A DNA stretch of 64,000 bases. It comes from an uncultured beta proteobacterium. GTDB lineage: Bacteria; Pseudomonadota; Gammaproteobacteria; Burkholderiales; SG8-41. Numbering within the stretch: position 1 is the stretch's first letter; each line of letters starts with the position of its first letter. Shown piece by piece: positions 42,739-50,913 of this stretch. The stretch is taken from NCBI GenBank assembly GCA_903889565.1, contig CAISYC010000005.1, positions 124,001-188,000 on the forward strand, in the 5' to 3' direction. The translations under genes were made by a program, and so were the position numbers. The notes below the pieces were generated by a model. It saw only the letters and a program-made list of their open reading frames with translations. It did not search any database and was not told where the DNA came from.

Positions 42739-43704
42739 ATGCGGAACTGGACCTGTCTGGCCGCCTGCGGCCTCATGCTGATCCCGGTCGCAGCGACGGC
42801 ACAGGAGAAATTCCCGGCGCGTCCGTTGCGCATCCTGGTCGGCTTCGGCCCCGGCAGCGGCACCGATATACTGGCGCGCGAAGTCGCGCTCAAGATGACC
42901 GACCACTGGGGCCAGGGCGTGGTGGTGGATAACCGGCCCGGCGCCGCGGCGGTGATCGCCTCCGAAATGCTGACGCGCGCAACACCCGACGGTCATACCC
43001 TGGCAATCGTTTCGCTGGGTCATGCGTTCAACGCAAGCTACCTGCCGAAGCTGCCCTACGACACACTGAAGGATTTCGCCGGCATCTCGACGGTGGCCGA
43101 TATTCCGAACGTGCTGGTGGTAGCGCCCGCGCTCAAGGTGAAGACGATGCGCGAGCTGATCGATCTCGCCAAAAGCCGGCCGGCGCAGTTCAATTTTTCC
43201 TCGGCCGGCATCGGCAGCGCGGCGCACATCAACGGCGAGCTGTTCAATCAGGCCGCCGGCGTCAAGGTGCTGCACGTGCCGTACAAAAGCATGCCCGAGG
43301 CGCTGACCAACACGATCGGCGGCAATGTGCAGTTCGTATTCGCATCGGTCAGCGCGGCGGTCGCGCTGATCAAATCGGACAAGCTCGTCGCGCTCGCGGT
43401 CAGCACCAAAACGCGCGTGCCGGCGCTGCCCGAGGTGCCGCCGATGGCGGAAGCGGGCCTGCCCGGCTTCGACTTCACCGCGTGGTACGGCTTTCTCGCA
43501 CCGGCGCAAACGCCGGCGCCGGTCAAAAACATGCTCGCGACGGAAATCGCGCGCATCGTCGCCCTGCCGGACACGAAGGAGCGATTGCTCGCGCTGGGCG
43601 CGTCGCCGCGCCCTGGCACGCCCGCCGAATTCGACGCCGTCATCCGTCAGGATGTGGCGCGCTTTGCCGCGCTGATCAAGGCAACCGGCATCAAGGCTGA
43701 ATGA
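42739..43704 (+). CDS. Bug/TctC-type receptor
   Basis: A 321-aa receptor. Signal peptide cut near ATAQ. Mature start EKFPARPLRILVGFGPGSGTDILAREVA; VDNRPGAAAVIASEML; TPDGHTLAIVSLGHAF; HVPYKSMPEALTNTIGGNV; C-terminus RFAALIKATGIKAE. The ATG at 42739 follows GGGAGGG at six bases. It is co-directional with the hydrolase and convergent with the MmgE/PrpD gene, whose stop abuts its own. Confidence 0.92.
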   Translation: MRNWTCLAACGLMLIPVAATAQEKFPARPLRILVGFGPGSGTDILAREVALKMTDHWGQGVVVDNRPGAAAVIASEMLTRATPDGHTLAIVSLGHAFNASYLPKLPYDTLKDFAGISTVADIPNVLVVAPALKVKTMRELIDLAKSRPAQFNFSSAGIGSAAHINGELFNQAAGVKVLHVPYKSMPEALTNTIGGNVQFVFASVSAAVALIKSDKLVALAVSTKTRVPALPEVPPMAEAGLPGFDFTAWYGFLAPAQTPAPVKNMLATEIARIVALPDTKERLLALGASPRPGTPAEFDAVIRQDVARFAALIKATGIKAE

Positions 43705-45225
43705 TCAGGCCTGCAGCAGCGGGCGCAACAGCCTCAGGTTGTTGACGCGCTCGATGTTCCACACCGCCGCGATCAATTCGGCCGCGCGTTTTTTACCGAG
43801 CACCGGCGCGCACAGGCCGAGGCATTTCTCGCCGACCTCTTCGCGCGTCATCGGGTTCTGCGCCATGCCGCGCACTTCGAGCACGCGGTGGCGCAGTTCA
43901 CGGCCGTCGCGCAACCGGATTTCCATGATCGCCTGCCGCACCGGCCGCACGCGATCCATTTCATCGTCGCCGTAGAGTTCGACCCGGCGCCGCAATTCGA
44001 GGACCTTCGGATCCTGCATGCGCGCCATGTCGTTGGCCGAACTCAGCGTAACGGTACCGTCGAGCAGCATCACCGCCAGCAGATGCTGCAGCGAGATATT
44101 CGGCATGGTGCGGTTGTTGACGGTGTCCGCCCCCTGATGCGACAGGCGCACGACGATTTTTTCGATATCGGCGGCCTTCAGATTGTGCGTCTTCATCAAA
44201 TAGGACATCGCATCGAGCGGCGCCTGGATCGGGCCGCCGACCGACCAGCGCTTGATGTTGGTTTTGCCGACCTCGAACAGCTCGCCGAGTCCGCGCGCGA
44301 GTATCTCCGGATCGGTTTGCGCAATGCCATAGGCGGCGAAAAAATTCTGGTCGCCGGCAAACATGTCCTCGACGTTGGTCCAACCCAACTGCACCATGGT
44401 CGCGGCAGCGATGCCATTGCGGCCCGGCATGCCGCCGTACAGAAAGGCCTTGCCGACGTGCTCGCGGTCCTGCGGAAAATTGGACACACCCGAAGCCTGC
44501 TGCGCCGCGAACGACAACAGGTGGCGCACCTGATCGAAATTGAATTTGAGGAGCGACCCGGCCGCCGCCGCCGCGCCGAAGGTGCAACCGAAGCCGTGCG
44601 TATCGCGTCCGGCCGCGCTGAATTTATCGCCGCCCATCGCCAGCGACATTCTGACGCTGATGTCGTAACCCAGCGCAACGGCGCGCAGCAGCGCGATGCC
44701 ACCGGCTTTCTCACGCTCGGCCATGGCCAGCGCCGCCGGCACCACGCCGGCGCCCGGATGCAGCACTGCGAGCGCGTGCGTGTCGTCGGTTTCATCCGCA
44801 TGCGCGAGCATGCCGCCGGTCAGCGCGGCATTACCGGCATTGGTGATGAGGCGCGTGCCCGGCACGCAGGCCTCGGCGGTGCCGCCCAGCGTCTTCACAT
44901 AAGCCATCGCGCGTGCGCCGGGCAGCAGGCGCGTGCCCGACACCATCGCCGCCAGCGTGTCGAGCAGATGATGCTTGGTGGCCTCGGTAACCGCATCCGG
45001 CAATGGCGTAGTCGCGGCCCCTGCAACATAGGTCGCCACCGTACGCATCAACGGTGAAATCACAACGGGTTTATCCGGGTCCGCGCCTTCGCCCGCGACG
45101 GCAATGGGATGCGCGGCTTTGGCCGGCTGCGCCTCCACGTCAAACCCCGCGGTGGCCATCACTGCGCCGGCAACTCCGCCTTGCAAAAACCGGCGCCTGT
45201 CTGCGCTGAATTGCGACTCACTCAT
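43705..45225 (-). CDS. MmgE/PrpD-family protein with Tat signal
   Basis: A 506-aa protein. A twin-arginine signal (DRRRFLQGGVAGAVMA, residues 9-24) is unusual for this family, whose members (2-methylcitrate dehydratase, cis-aconitate decarboxylase) are normally cytoplasmic. The MmgE/PrpD fold follows from about residue 58 (SPLMRTVATYVAGAATTPLPD, HHLLDTLAAMVSGTR, GGMLAHADETDDTHALAVLHPGAGVVPAAL, KRWSVGGPIQAPLDAM). GGAGG precedes the ATG at 45225. It is a paralogue of the protein at 50914. It may dehydrate or isomerise a carboxylic acid taken up by a neighbouring receptor; substrate unknown. Confidence 0.9.
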   Translation of the reverse strand: MSESQFSADRRRFLQGGVAGAVMATAGFDVEAQPAKAAHPIAVAGEGADPDKPVVISPLMRTVATYVAGAATTPLPDAVTEATKHHLLDTLAAMVSGTRLLPGARAMAYVKTLGGTAEACVPGTRLITNAGNAALTGGMLAHADETDDTHALAVLHPGAGVVPAALAMAEREKAGGIALLRAVALGYDISVRMSLAMGGDKFSAAGRDTHGFGCTFGAAAAAGSLLKFNFDQVRHLLSFAAQQASGVSNFPQDREHVGKAFLYGGMPGRNGIAAATMVQLGWTNVEDMFAGDQNFFAAYGIAQTDPEILARGLGELFEVGKTNIKRWSVGGPIQAPLDAMSYLMKTHNLKAADIEKIVVRLSHQGADTVNNRTMPNISLQHLLAVMLLDGTVTLSSANDMARMQDPKVLELRRRVELYGDDEMDRVRPVRQAIMEIRLRDGRELRHRVLEVRGMAQNPMTREEVGEKCLGLCAPVLGKKRAAELIAAVWNIERVNNLRLLRPLLQA

Positions 45226-45391
45226 GAGCGACCTCCTCCGAGGCTGTGGTTTTATTCGATTATGCGGCCATATTGTTGCGCGCACCGCGCATTTGAAATC
45301 CCGTTTCTTGACAGTGCCGGCGCGGGCGCGGTATATCAATTCATCCTGCGGCGCCCGTCGCGTGCCGTGCGGCATACCGTTAGAGGCCTTC

Positions 45392-45937
45392 ATGAATCGC
45401 ACGATTAAACTGGTCACGCCCGATGCGCCACCACCGAAGCCTGCGGCGGCGCCCGAGGTCACGCGTCGCAAACTCGACCCGACAGGCATCCGTTTGGGCG
45501 TGCTCGACAACAGCAAGGGCAACGCCGATCACCTGTTGCGAATGATCGTCGACGGCGTGCGCGCCGAGATTCCCGTCAAGTCGGTGGTGTCGCTGCGCAA
45601 ACCGCACGTCACCTTTCCGGCAACGAGGGAGGTGCTGGACCAGTTGGAGGCGGAAGCCGACGTGGTCATCAGCGCGATGGCCGATTGAGGGGCCTGCACG
45701 TCGTGGAGTGTCCACGACATGACCCAGATGCACAAACGCGGCGTGCTCGCCGCAGTGATCTGCTCCGACCCGTTCCGCACGCTTGGCACGACGCAGGCGC
45801 GCGTGCTTGGCGTGCCGGCACTCCCGCTGGTGATGATCGCGCATCCGCTGGGCGGCCTGTCGATTGAACAGGTCGAGGGCCGCGCGCTGGTGGCAATTCC
45901 GCAGGTGATCAAGTTGATCAAGGACAATCTGTCGTGA
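45392..45937 (+). CDS. UGSC-family selenoprotein, short form (in-frame UGA = Sec99)
   Basis: A 181-codon gene with one in-frame UGA at 45686-45688. Decoded as selenocysteine it reads VVISAMAD-U99-G-A-C102-TSWSVHDMTQMHKRGVLAAVICSDPF, matching the UGSC motif region of the fused selenoprotein at 6735. The frame runs on to TGA 45935-45937, which overlaps the GTG start of the partner gene. A perfect SECIS-like hairpin follows the UGA. The N-terminal part (GIRLGVLDNSKGNADHLLRMIVDGV) aligns with IGMLSNGQWQAYRMLPMLKTLL of the fused form. Role: probable redox-active selenol subunit acting with the partner at 45934 and possibly the epimerase and CoA-transferase nearby. Without Sec decoding a 98-aa fragment would result. 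Confidence 0.85.
45700..45718 (+). promoter_or_regulatory. bacterial SECIS hairpin for Sec99
   Basis: GTCGTGGA (45700-45707) pairs perfectly with TCCACGAC (45711-45718) over 8 bp with the loop GTG. The loop begins 19 bases after the UGA and starts with G, which meets the bacterial SECIS rules for loop size, distance and a G in the first two loop positions. The stem differs in sequence from the one in the other selenoprotein gene, so the shared structure is not simply copied. Confidence 0.78.
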
Positions 45938-47049
45938 GCAACCTTGACGATCTGCTCAAAAACGACGGTGCCAGCATCGACGCCGATGACGATTTCGAGG
46001 CGATCAACGCACTGTATCTCGAACGCGGCTGGAGCGACGGCCTGCCGATCGTGCCGCCGACCACGGCACGCGTCGAGAAGATGCTGGCCTACTGCGACCG
46101 CCCGTGGAACGAGCCAATCGCAAAAATTCCGCCGCGCTGGGGCGAGGCGACGCCGCTGCGGCTGGCCGCCAATGCAGTGATGGCCGGCTGCAAGCCCGAA
46201 TACTTCCCGCTCTACCTGCTTGCCATCGAAGCGATGTGCGAGGAACAATTCAATCTCTACGGCATTCAGGCAACCACCCATATGTGCGCGCCGCTGGTGA
46301 TCGTCAACGGCCCGGTCGTGCAGGAGCTCGGCATCAACGGCGGCCACAACGCCTTCGGCCCCGGCACGCACAGCAATGCGACCATCGGGCGTGCGATCCG
46401 TCTGGCGCTCGTCAACATCGGCGGCGCGATTCCGAAAACCGGCGACATGTCCACCTTCGGCTCGCCGGCGAAATACAGCTATCTTGTCGCCGAAAACGAG
46501 GCCGAGAGCCCGTGGGAGCCGCTGCACGTCGAACGCGGCTTTCCCGCGGAGGCGAGTACCGTCACGGTGGTCGGCGCCGAATGCCCGCACAACGTCAACG
46601 ATCACGAAAGTCTCAACGCCGAGGGCATCCTGACCACGATCGCCGGCACCATGATGGATGCAGGCTCCAACGATCCCTGCTACGAAGCACAACCGGTCGC
46701 GGTGCTCGGACCCGAGCATGCCAAAACCATCGCGCAGGACGGCTACTCCAAAATGGACGTCAAGAAATTTCTGCAGGCGCACGGCCAGCTGCCGCTCGGC
46801 AAATTCTCGAAGGAGAACATCGAACGCCGCCTGCGCGTGAAAATCGCCGACCGGCTGGCCAATGCGCCGCTCGACGCGCTGGTGCCGATGGTGCAACGCG
46901 CCGAAGACCTGATCGTGATTGTCATCGGCGGCGCCGGCAAGCACTCCGCCTATATCCATACCTTCGGCGCCACGCAATCAGTGACGCGCGCGCTCAAAAC
47001 AAAAGACGGCCGGCTCGCGAAATCGGTACAGGATTTCAGGCAAAATTAG
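45934..47049 (+). CDS. partner protein of the UGSC selenoprotein
   Basis: A 371-aa protein, GTG start overlapping the selenoprotein stop by four bases (GTGA). Residues 25-250 align with the C-terminal half of the fused selenoprotein at 6735: WSDGLPIVPPTTARVEKML, IPPRWGEATPLRLAANAVMAGCKPEYFPLYLLA, VIVNGPVVQELGINGGHNAFGPG and TIGRAIRLALVNIGGAIPKTGDMSTFG each have a counterpart there. Conserved Cys, Asn and Gly residues are many. No signal peptide. Fusion in one locus and coupling in the other show that the two parts work as one enzyme. Reaction unknown. Confidence 0.85.
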   Translation: MSNLDDLLKNDGASIDADDDFEAINALYLERGWSDGLPIVPPTTARVEKMLAYCDRPWNEPIAKIPPRWGEATPLRLAANAVMAGCKPEYFPLYLLAIEAMCEEQFNLYGIQATTHMCAPLVIVNGPVVQELGINGGHNAFGPGTHSNATIGRAIRLALVNIGGAIPKTGDMSTFGSPAKYSYLVAENEAESPWEPLHVERGFPAEASTVTVVGAECPHNVNDHESLNAEGILTTIAGTMMDAGSNDPCYEAQPVAVLGPEHAKTIAQDGYSKMDVKKFLQAHGQLPLGKFSKENIERRLRVKIADRLANAPLDALVPMVQRAEDLIVIVIGGAGKHSAYIHTFGATQSVTRALKTKDGRLAKSVQDFRQN

Positions 47050-47094
47050 GCCTTCCACCACCGACACACCCCCATAAATCCGGAGAGGAAGAGC

Positions 47095-47520
47095 ATGAAG
47101 ATCAAACGCATCGAACACGTCGGCGTCGTCGTCAAGGATGTCGAAAAGAGCCGCGCATTGTGGGAAGGCTGTTTCGGCATCAAGTTGGACAGCGTGGAAA
47201 CCAATCCGACCAAACCGGTGAAACTGGCAATTTATCCGGTCGGCGAATCGATGGTCGAACTGATCGCCGGCACCACGCCCGACAGCAAACATCAGAAGAT
47301 GGTCGCCGAAGGCAAAGGCGGCATCAACCATCTGTGCTTCGAAGTCGAGAACATCGACGAGGCGCTGGCCGAACTGAAATTGAAAGGCATTCCGCTGCTG
47401 GACGAGGTGCCGCGCCACGGCCACGCCGGCTGCCGCATCGCCTTCATCGATCCGTCGGCGACGGAAAACTGCCTGATCGAACTCGCAGAACTGCCGAAGG
47501 GACACGCGCCCGCGCACTAG
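47095..47520 (+). CDS. methylmalonyl-CoA epimerase-like VOC protein
   Basis: A 141-aa VOC protein with the methylmalonyl-CoA epimerase pattern: IKRIEHVGVVVKDVEKSRALWEGCFG with His8, MVELIAGT, KGGINHLCFEVENIDEALAEL, HGHAGCRIAFIDPS and the closing Glu in CLIELAEL. The His-Glu metal set is complete. It would epimerise an acyl-CoA, but other substrates are possible. GGAGAGGAAGAGC precedes the ATG. It follows the partner gene by 45 bases and is followed by a terminator. Confidence 0.87.
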   Translation: MKIKRIEHVGVVVKDVEKSRALWEGCFGIKLDSVETNPTKPVKLAIYPVGESMVELIAGTTPDSKHQKMVAEGKGGINHLCFEVENIDEALAELKLKGIPLLDEVPRHGHAGCRIAFIDPSATENCLIELAELPKGHAPAH

Positions 47521-47540
47521 ACGCGGGCCGCTGCAAACGC

Positions 47541-47590
47541 GGCGGCGGCACGGTCCGTGAATCCACGGTTGCGCGCCGCCCGTTTTTATT
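47541..47590 (+). terminator. intrinsic terminator after the epimerase gene
   Basis: GGCGGCG (47541-47547) pairs with CGCCGCC (47574-47580), with an inner CCGTG/CACGG hairpin, and is followed by CGTTTTTATTTT. It is the clearest U-run terminator of the window and ends the selenoprotein-partner-epimerase transcript before the CoA-transferase gene. Confidence 0.82.
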
Positions 47591-47618
47591 TTCCCCATCG
47601 CATTTTCCACAGGCACTC

Positions 47619-48818
47619 ATGACCCGCCCGCTCGACAACGTCACCATTATCGATCTGACCCACGCCCTCGCCGGCCCCTATTGTTCGACCATGCTGGCCG
47701 ACTACGGCGCCAATGTGATCAAACTCGAACCGCCGGGCGCGGGCGACCTCGCGCGCGCATGGGGCTCGCCGGTGCCGGGCCCGGATTATTCGTACTTCGT
47801 CACGATTCATCGCAACAAGCGCAGCATCGTCGTCGATCTGAAAAAGCCGGAAGGCAAGGCACTCTTCTTCAAGCTGATCGAGAAAGCCGATGTGGTGCTG
47901 GAAAACTTCCGTGTCGGTGCGTTGAACCGTCTCGGCCTCGGCTATGAAGAAGCGAAGAAGCGCAACCGCGGCATCATCTATTGCTCGGTATCCGGCTTCG
48001 GTCAGGACGGCCCCTACAAGGATCGCGCCGCGCTCGACCTGATTCTGCAGGCGGAGTCCGGCATGATCAGCTGCACCGGCGAAGCCGGCGGTCGCGGCGT
48101 GCGCTGCGGCGTGTCGATCGCCGACCTCGCCGCCGGCATGAATGCCGCCTACGGCGTGATGCTGGCACTTCGCATGAAAGAAAAAACCGGCGAAGGCCAG
48201 CATATCGACGTCTCGATGATGGAAGGCCAGATTTCGCTGTTGTGCACCACCATCGGCAACTATTACGCCAATGGCGAGCTGCCTAAACCGCAGGGCAATG
48301 CCTATCCGGTGGTTGTGCCTTACCAGACCTTTCAAACGAAGACGCGCGACCTCGCGCTCGCCATCGCCGGCCAAAAGCTTTGGAAGATTTTCTGCCCGGT
48401 GATCGGCGCGCCCGAACTCACCGACGATCCGCTCTATGCGACCGGCCCGCTGCGCATGAAAAACCGCGAATCGCTGGTGCCGAAGCTGCAGGCCATCTTC
48501 ATGACCCGATCGTACGAGGAATGGGAACAACTGCTGCTCGCCAACAACGTGCCGGTCGGCGCCATCAACAACATCGAGCAGGTGATGGAGCACCCGCAGA
48601 TCAAGGCGCGCGGCGTCATGATCGAAACCGCGCATCCGAAAGCCGGCAAGGTCAAACAGGTGCGCTCGCCGCTGCGGCTGCCCGCGATGCCGCCGATGCC
48701 GGACACGCCGGCGCCGCTGCACGGCCAGCACAGCTCGGAAATCCTGCGTGAGGTTTTGAAGCTCGACGACGACGCAATTGCCGCGCTTAAAAAAGCCGGC
48801 GTTGTCGGCGGCGACTAG
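47619..48818 (+). CDS. CaiB/BaiF family III CoA-transferase
   Basis: A 399-aa CoA-transferase. Family marks: MTRPLDNVTIIDLTHALAGPYCSTMLADYGANVIKLEPPG, RNKRSIVVDLKKPEGKALF, the catalytic Asp140 in DRAALDLILQAES, and the C-terminal PVGAINNIEQVMEHPQIKARGVM. It moves CoA between carboxylic acids by an Asp-linked intermediate. The start at 47619 gives the standard length. It lies past the terminator at 47541, so it needs its own promoter or read-through. Substrate unknown; a role in activating an imported acid fits the context. Confidence 0.92.
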   Translation: MTRPLDNVTIIDLTHALAGPYCSTMLADYGANVIKLEPPGAGDLARAWGSPVPGPDYSYFVTIHRNKRSIVVDLKKPEGKALFFKLIEKADVVLENFRVGALNRLGLGYEEAKKRNRGIIYCSVSGFGQDGPYKDRAALDLILQAESGMISCTGEAGGRGVRCGVSIADLAAGMNAAYGVMLALRMKEKTGEGQHIDVSMMEGQISLLCTTIGNYYANGELPKPQGNAYPVVVPYQTFQTKTRDLALAIAGQKLWKIFCPVIGAPELTDDPLYATGPLRMKNRESLVPKLQAIFMTRSYEEWEQLLLANNVPVGAINNIEQVMEHPQIKARGVMIETAHPKAGKVKQVRSPLRLPAMPPMPDTPAPLHGQHSSEILREVLKLDDDAIAALKKAGVVGGD

Positions 48819-48836
48819 AGGCCTCGCACTCGCGAT

Positions 48837-48866
48837 GTCGTCATACCCGCGAATGCGGGTATCCAG
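48837..48866. repeat. REP-like palindromic repeat (GTCATACCCGC type)
   Basis: GTCATACCCGCGAATGCGGG followed by TATCCAG contains the palindrome TACCCGC/GCGGGTA around GAAT. It matches the widespread proteobacterial intergenic element GTCATTCCCGCGAA-GCGGGAATCCAG. Only one copy is seen in this window. It lies between convergent genes and may also act as a terminator. Confidence 0.6.
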
Positions 48867-48910
48867 AAGAGAATCCGGGGCGCCGCCTTCAGGGGCGTGA
48901 CAGCCCTGGT

Positions 48911-49906
48911 TTACTTCGGCTTCTGGATGAAGCCGACGCCGGTCAGGAAAACAATCATCTCTTCGCGGTTGCGCGCGAGATAACGCGCGAAGTCGGCGCC
49001 ATTCATATAGATGTCTTCATAGGCATTGCGCCGCGCGAAATCCTTCCACGCCGGATGCTCGTGCACGCGCTTCAATACCGCCTCCATCGTCACGACGGCC
49101 TCCCTCGGCACGCCCGCCGGCATCGCAAAACCGCGACCGGTACCGGTGACGATCGGGTAACCCATCTCCTTCATGGTCGGCACCGCGGTTGCGACGGCCG
49201 CGCGTTTGTCGGTTGTCACGGCAAGCAGGCGCAACCTGCCGCCCTCGACCAGCGGCATCGTTTCGCTGATATTTTCGGTCGTCAGCAGCACGTGGCCGCC
49301 GACCACCGCCAGCGCGGCGTCCATGCCGCTTTTGAATATCACGCTCTTGAATTTCGCGCCGAGATCGCGCTCCATCAGGAACAGCACCTGGCGACCGAAA
49401 CCCGTCGCCGAAGTGACGCCCGCCGATTGTGTGTTCGGCTCGCGCCTGGCAGCCTCGATCAATTCCCTGACGTTGGTGTATTTCGAATCGGCCGCCACCG
49501 CAACGACCTGCGCGTCGAGACCGAAAAACGCCAGCGGCGTGAAATTCTCCAGTCCCAGATCGGTATCAGGCCGCGCCGCCACCGCGAGCAGCGTGCCGGT
49601 GCCGACGCCCAATATGTAATGGGGATCGCCGTGTTTGCTCTTGATGAAATTGAACGCGATGGCGCCGCCCCCGCCGGTGCGGTTATTGACGTTAACCGGC
49701 TGCGGCAATAATTTTTCCTTGGTGATGATTTCGGTCACCACGCGCGCAAACTGGTCGGGGCCGCCGCCGGGTCCGCTGTGCACCACGAATTCGACCGGTT
49801 TCGACGGAAATGTCTGCGCGCCCGATGATGCAGCCGCCAGCAACAACGCCAGCAGCGCTGCGCGCCGCCGGCAGCGCGCGTCAAAATGACTGCTGTGCAC
49901 GGGCAT
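48911..49906 (-). CDS. TctC-type receptor, divergent subtype
   Basis: A 331-aa receptor. Signal peptide cut near SSGAQ. Mature start TFPSKPVEFVVHSGPGGGPDQFARVVTEI; VNNRTGGGGAIAFNFIKSKHGDPHYI replaces the DNRPGAGG/PPDGYTL text of Bug proteins, and no HVPYKG is present. It groups with the protein at 52340 rather than with the other receptors. Last gene of the nine-gene minus-strand operon that begins at 58851, separated by 29 bases from the receptor before it. Confidence 0.88.
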   Translation of the reverse strand: MPVHSSHFDARCRRRAALLALLLAAASSGAQTFPSKPVEFVVHSGPGGGPDQFARVVTEIITKEKLLPQPVNVNNRTGGGGAIAFNFIKSKHGDPHYILGVGTGTLLAVAARPDTDLGLENFTPLAFFGLDAQVVAVAADSKYTNVRELIEAARREPNTQSAGVTSATGFGRQVLFLMERDLGAKFKSVIFKSGMDAALAVVGGHVLLTTENISETMPLVEGGRLRLLAVTTDKRAAVATAVPTMKEMGYPIVTGTGRGFAMPAGVPREAVVTMEAVLKRVHEHPAWKDFARRNAYEDIYMNGADFARYLARNREEMIVFLTGVGFIQKPK

Positions 49907-49935
49907 TCCCCTCGTTATTCGATAAGACCCGGATC

Positions 49936-50913
49936 TTATTCCGGTTGTATCTTCGCCGCGCGGACGATTTCGGCGTATTTGCGGATCTCTGCTTTGACGA
50001 AGCCGCCGAACTCGAGCGGCGTGTCGGCAACCGGATCATAACCGGCGGCGACGATCGCCTCGCGGATACGCGGCAGCTGCAATGCTTGTCGTATTTCGGC
50101 GTACATCCGTTGCACGACGGCTGACGGCGTTTTCGCCGGCGCAAACCAGCCGTCCCAGTTGCCAACAAAACGGTATCCGGGCACGGTTTCGCCGATGGTC
50201 GGCACCTCGGGCAATGCCGCCAACCGCGCGGTGCCTGTGAAGCCCAGTGCCTTGACGCGACCGGTCTTGATGTACTGGGTGGCAATGATGGGCGGCGCAA
50301 AACTCAGCTGCACTTCGCCGCCGAGCAATGCGGTCACCGCGGGCGCCGCGCCCTTGTAAGCGATATGCAGCAGTTCGACGCCGGCGCGCAGGTTGAACAA
50401 TTCACCGGCCAGATGCTGACCATTGCCGAAACCCGGCGTGCCATACGCAATGCGGCTACCCTTTTTCGCCAGTGCGATAAGTTCCGCCACCGTATTGGCC
50501 GGCACTCCGGCGTTGGCGATCAGCATGTAGCCGCTGCCCAGCGCCAGATTGGTCACCGGCAGGATGTCGCGCTCGGTGTCGTAGGGCAGCTTGCGGTAAA
50601 CACTGGGGTTGATCGTAATGGCGACTGTGTTGACCAGCCAGGTATAGCCGTCGGGCTGCGCCTTGGCCACGATGTCGGTAGCGATGATGCCGTTGGCGCC
50701 GGCACGGTTATCGACCACCAGCGACCAGCCGGTCTGCTTTTCGATTTGCGCCGCCACCGGACGCCCGATCAGGTCGGCGGCGCCGCCGGGCGCGCCGGAG
50801 ACGACGATGCGGACCGGGCGCGCCGGATACTCTGCCGCGATCACCGGCACAGCCAACGCCACGACCATCACCGAGCATCCTGCCACTCCACACACGCTCG
50901 CAGGACGCATCAT
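49936..50913 (-). CDS. Bug/TctC-type receptor
   Basis: A 325-aa receptor. Signal peptide cut near PVIAAE. Mature start YPARPVRIVVSGAPGGAADLIGRPVAAQIE; VDNRAGANGIIATDIVAKAQPDGYTW; HIAYKGAAPAVTALLGGE (His-Ile-Ala-Tyr instead of HVPY); C-terminus RKYAEIVRAAKIQPE. Its ATG at 50913 directly follows the stop of the MmgE/PrpD gene with no spare base, so translation is coupled and the two probably serve one pathway. Confidence 0.92.
   Translation of the reverse strand: MMRPASVCGVAGCSVMVVALAVPVIAAEYPARPVRIVVSGAPGGAADLIGRPVAAQIEKQTGWSLVVDNRAGANGIIATDIVAKAQPDGYTWLVNTVAITINPSVYRKLPYDTERDILPVTNLALGSGYMLIANAGVPANTVAELIALAKKGSRIAYGTPGFGNGQHLAGELFNLRAGVELLHIAYKGAAPAVTALLGGEVQLSFAPPIIATQYIKTGRVKALGFTGTARLAALPEVPTIGETVPGYRFVGNWDGWFAPAKTPSAVVQRMYAEIRQALQLPRIREAIVAAGYDPVADTPLEFGGFVKAEIRKYAEIVRAAKIQPE

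Noticed and set aside
45226..45522. N-terminal extension of the MmgE/PrpD protein beyond 45225
   Set aside because: It would overlap the selenoprotein gene start on the other strand and precede a clean ribosome site and Tat signal at 45225.
45686..45718. Explanation of the UGA at 45686 as a simple nonsense mutation
   Set aside because: The frame stays open for 83 codons with family-like sequence, the stop overlaps the next start, and a SECIS-like hairpin sits at the right distance; a homologous UGA occurs in the other locus.
46104..47618. Long open frame running under the selenoprotein partner and epimerase genes into the CoA-transferase
   Set aside because: The upstream part is Arg/Gln-rich nonsense in the wrong frame of two well-supported genes; the CoA-transferase begins at ATG 47619 with a standard family N-terminus.
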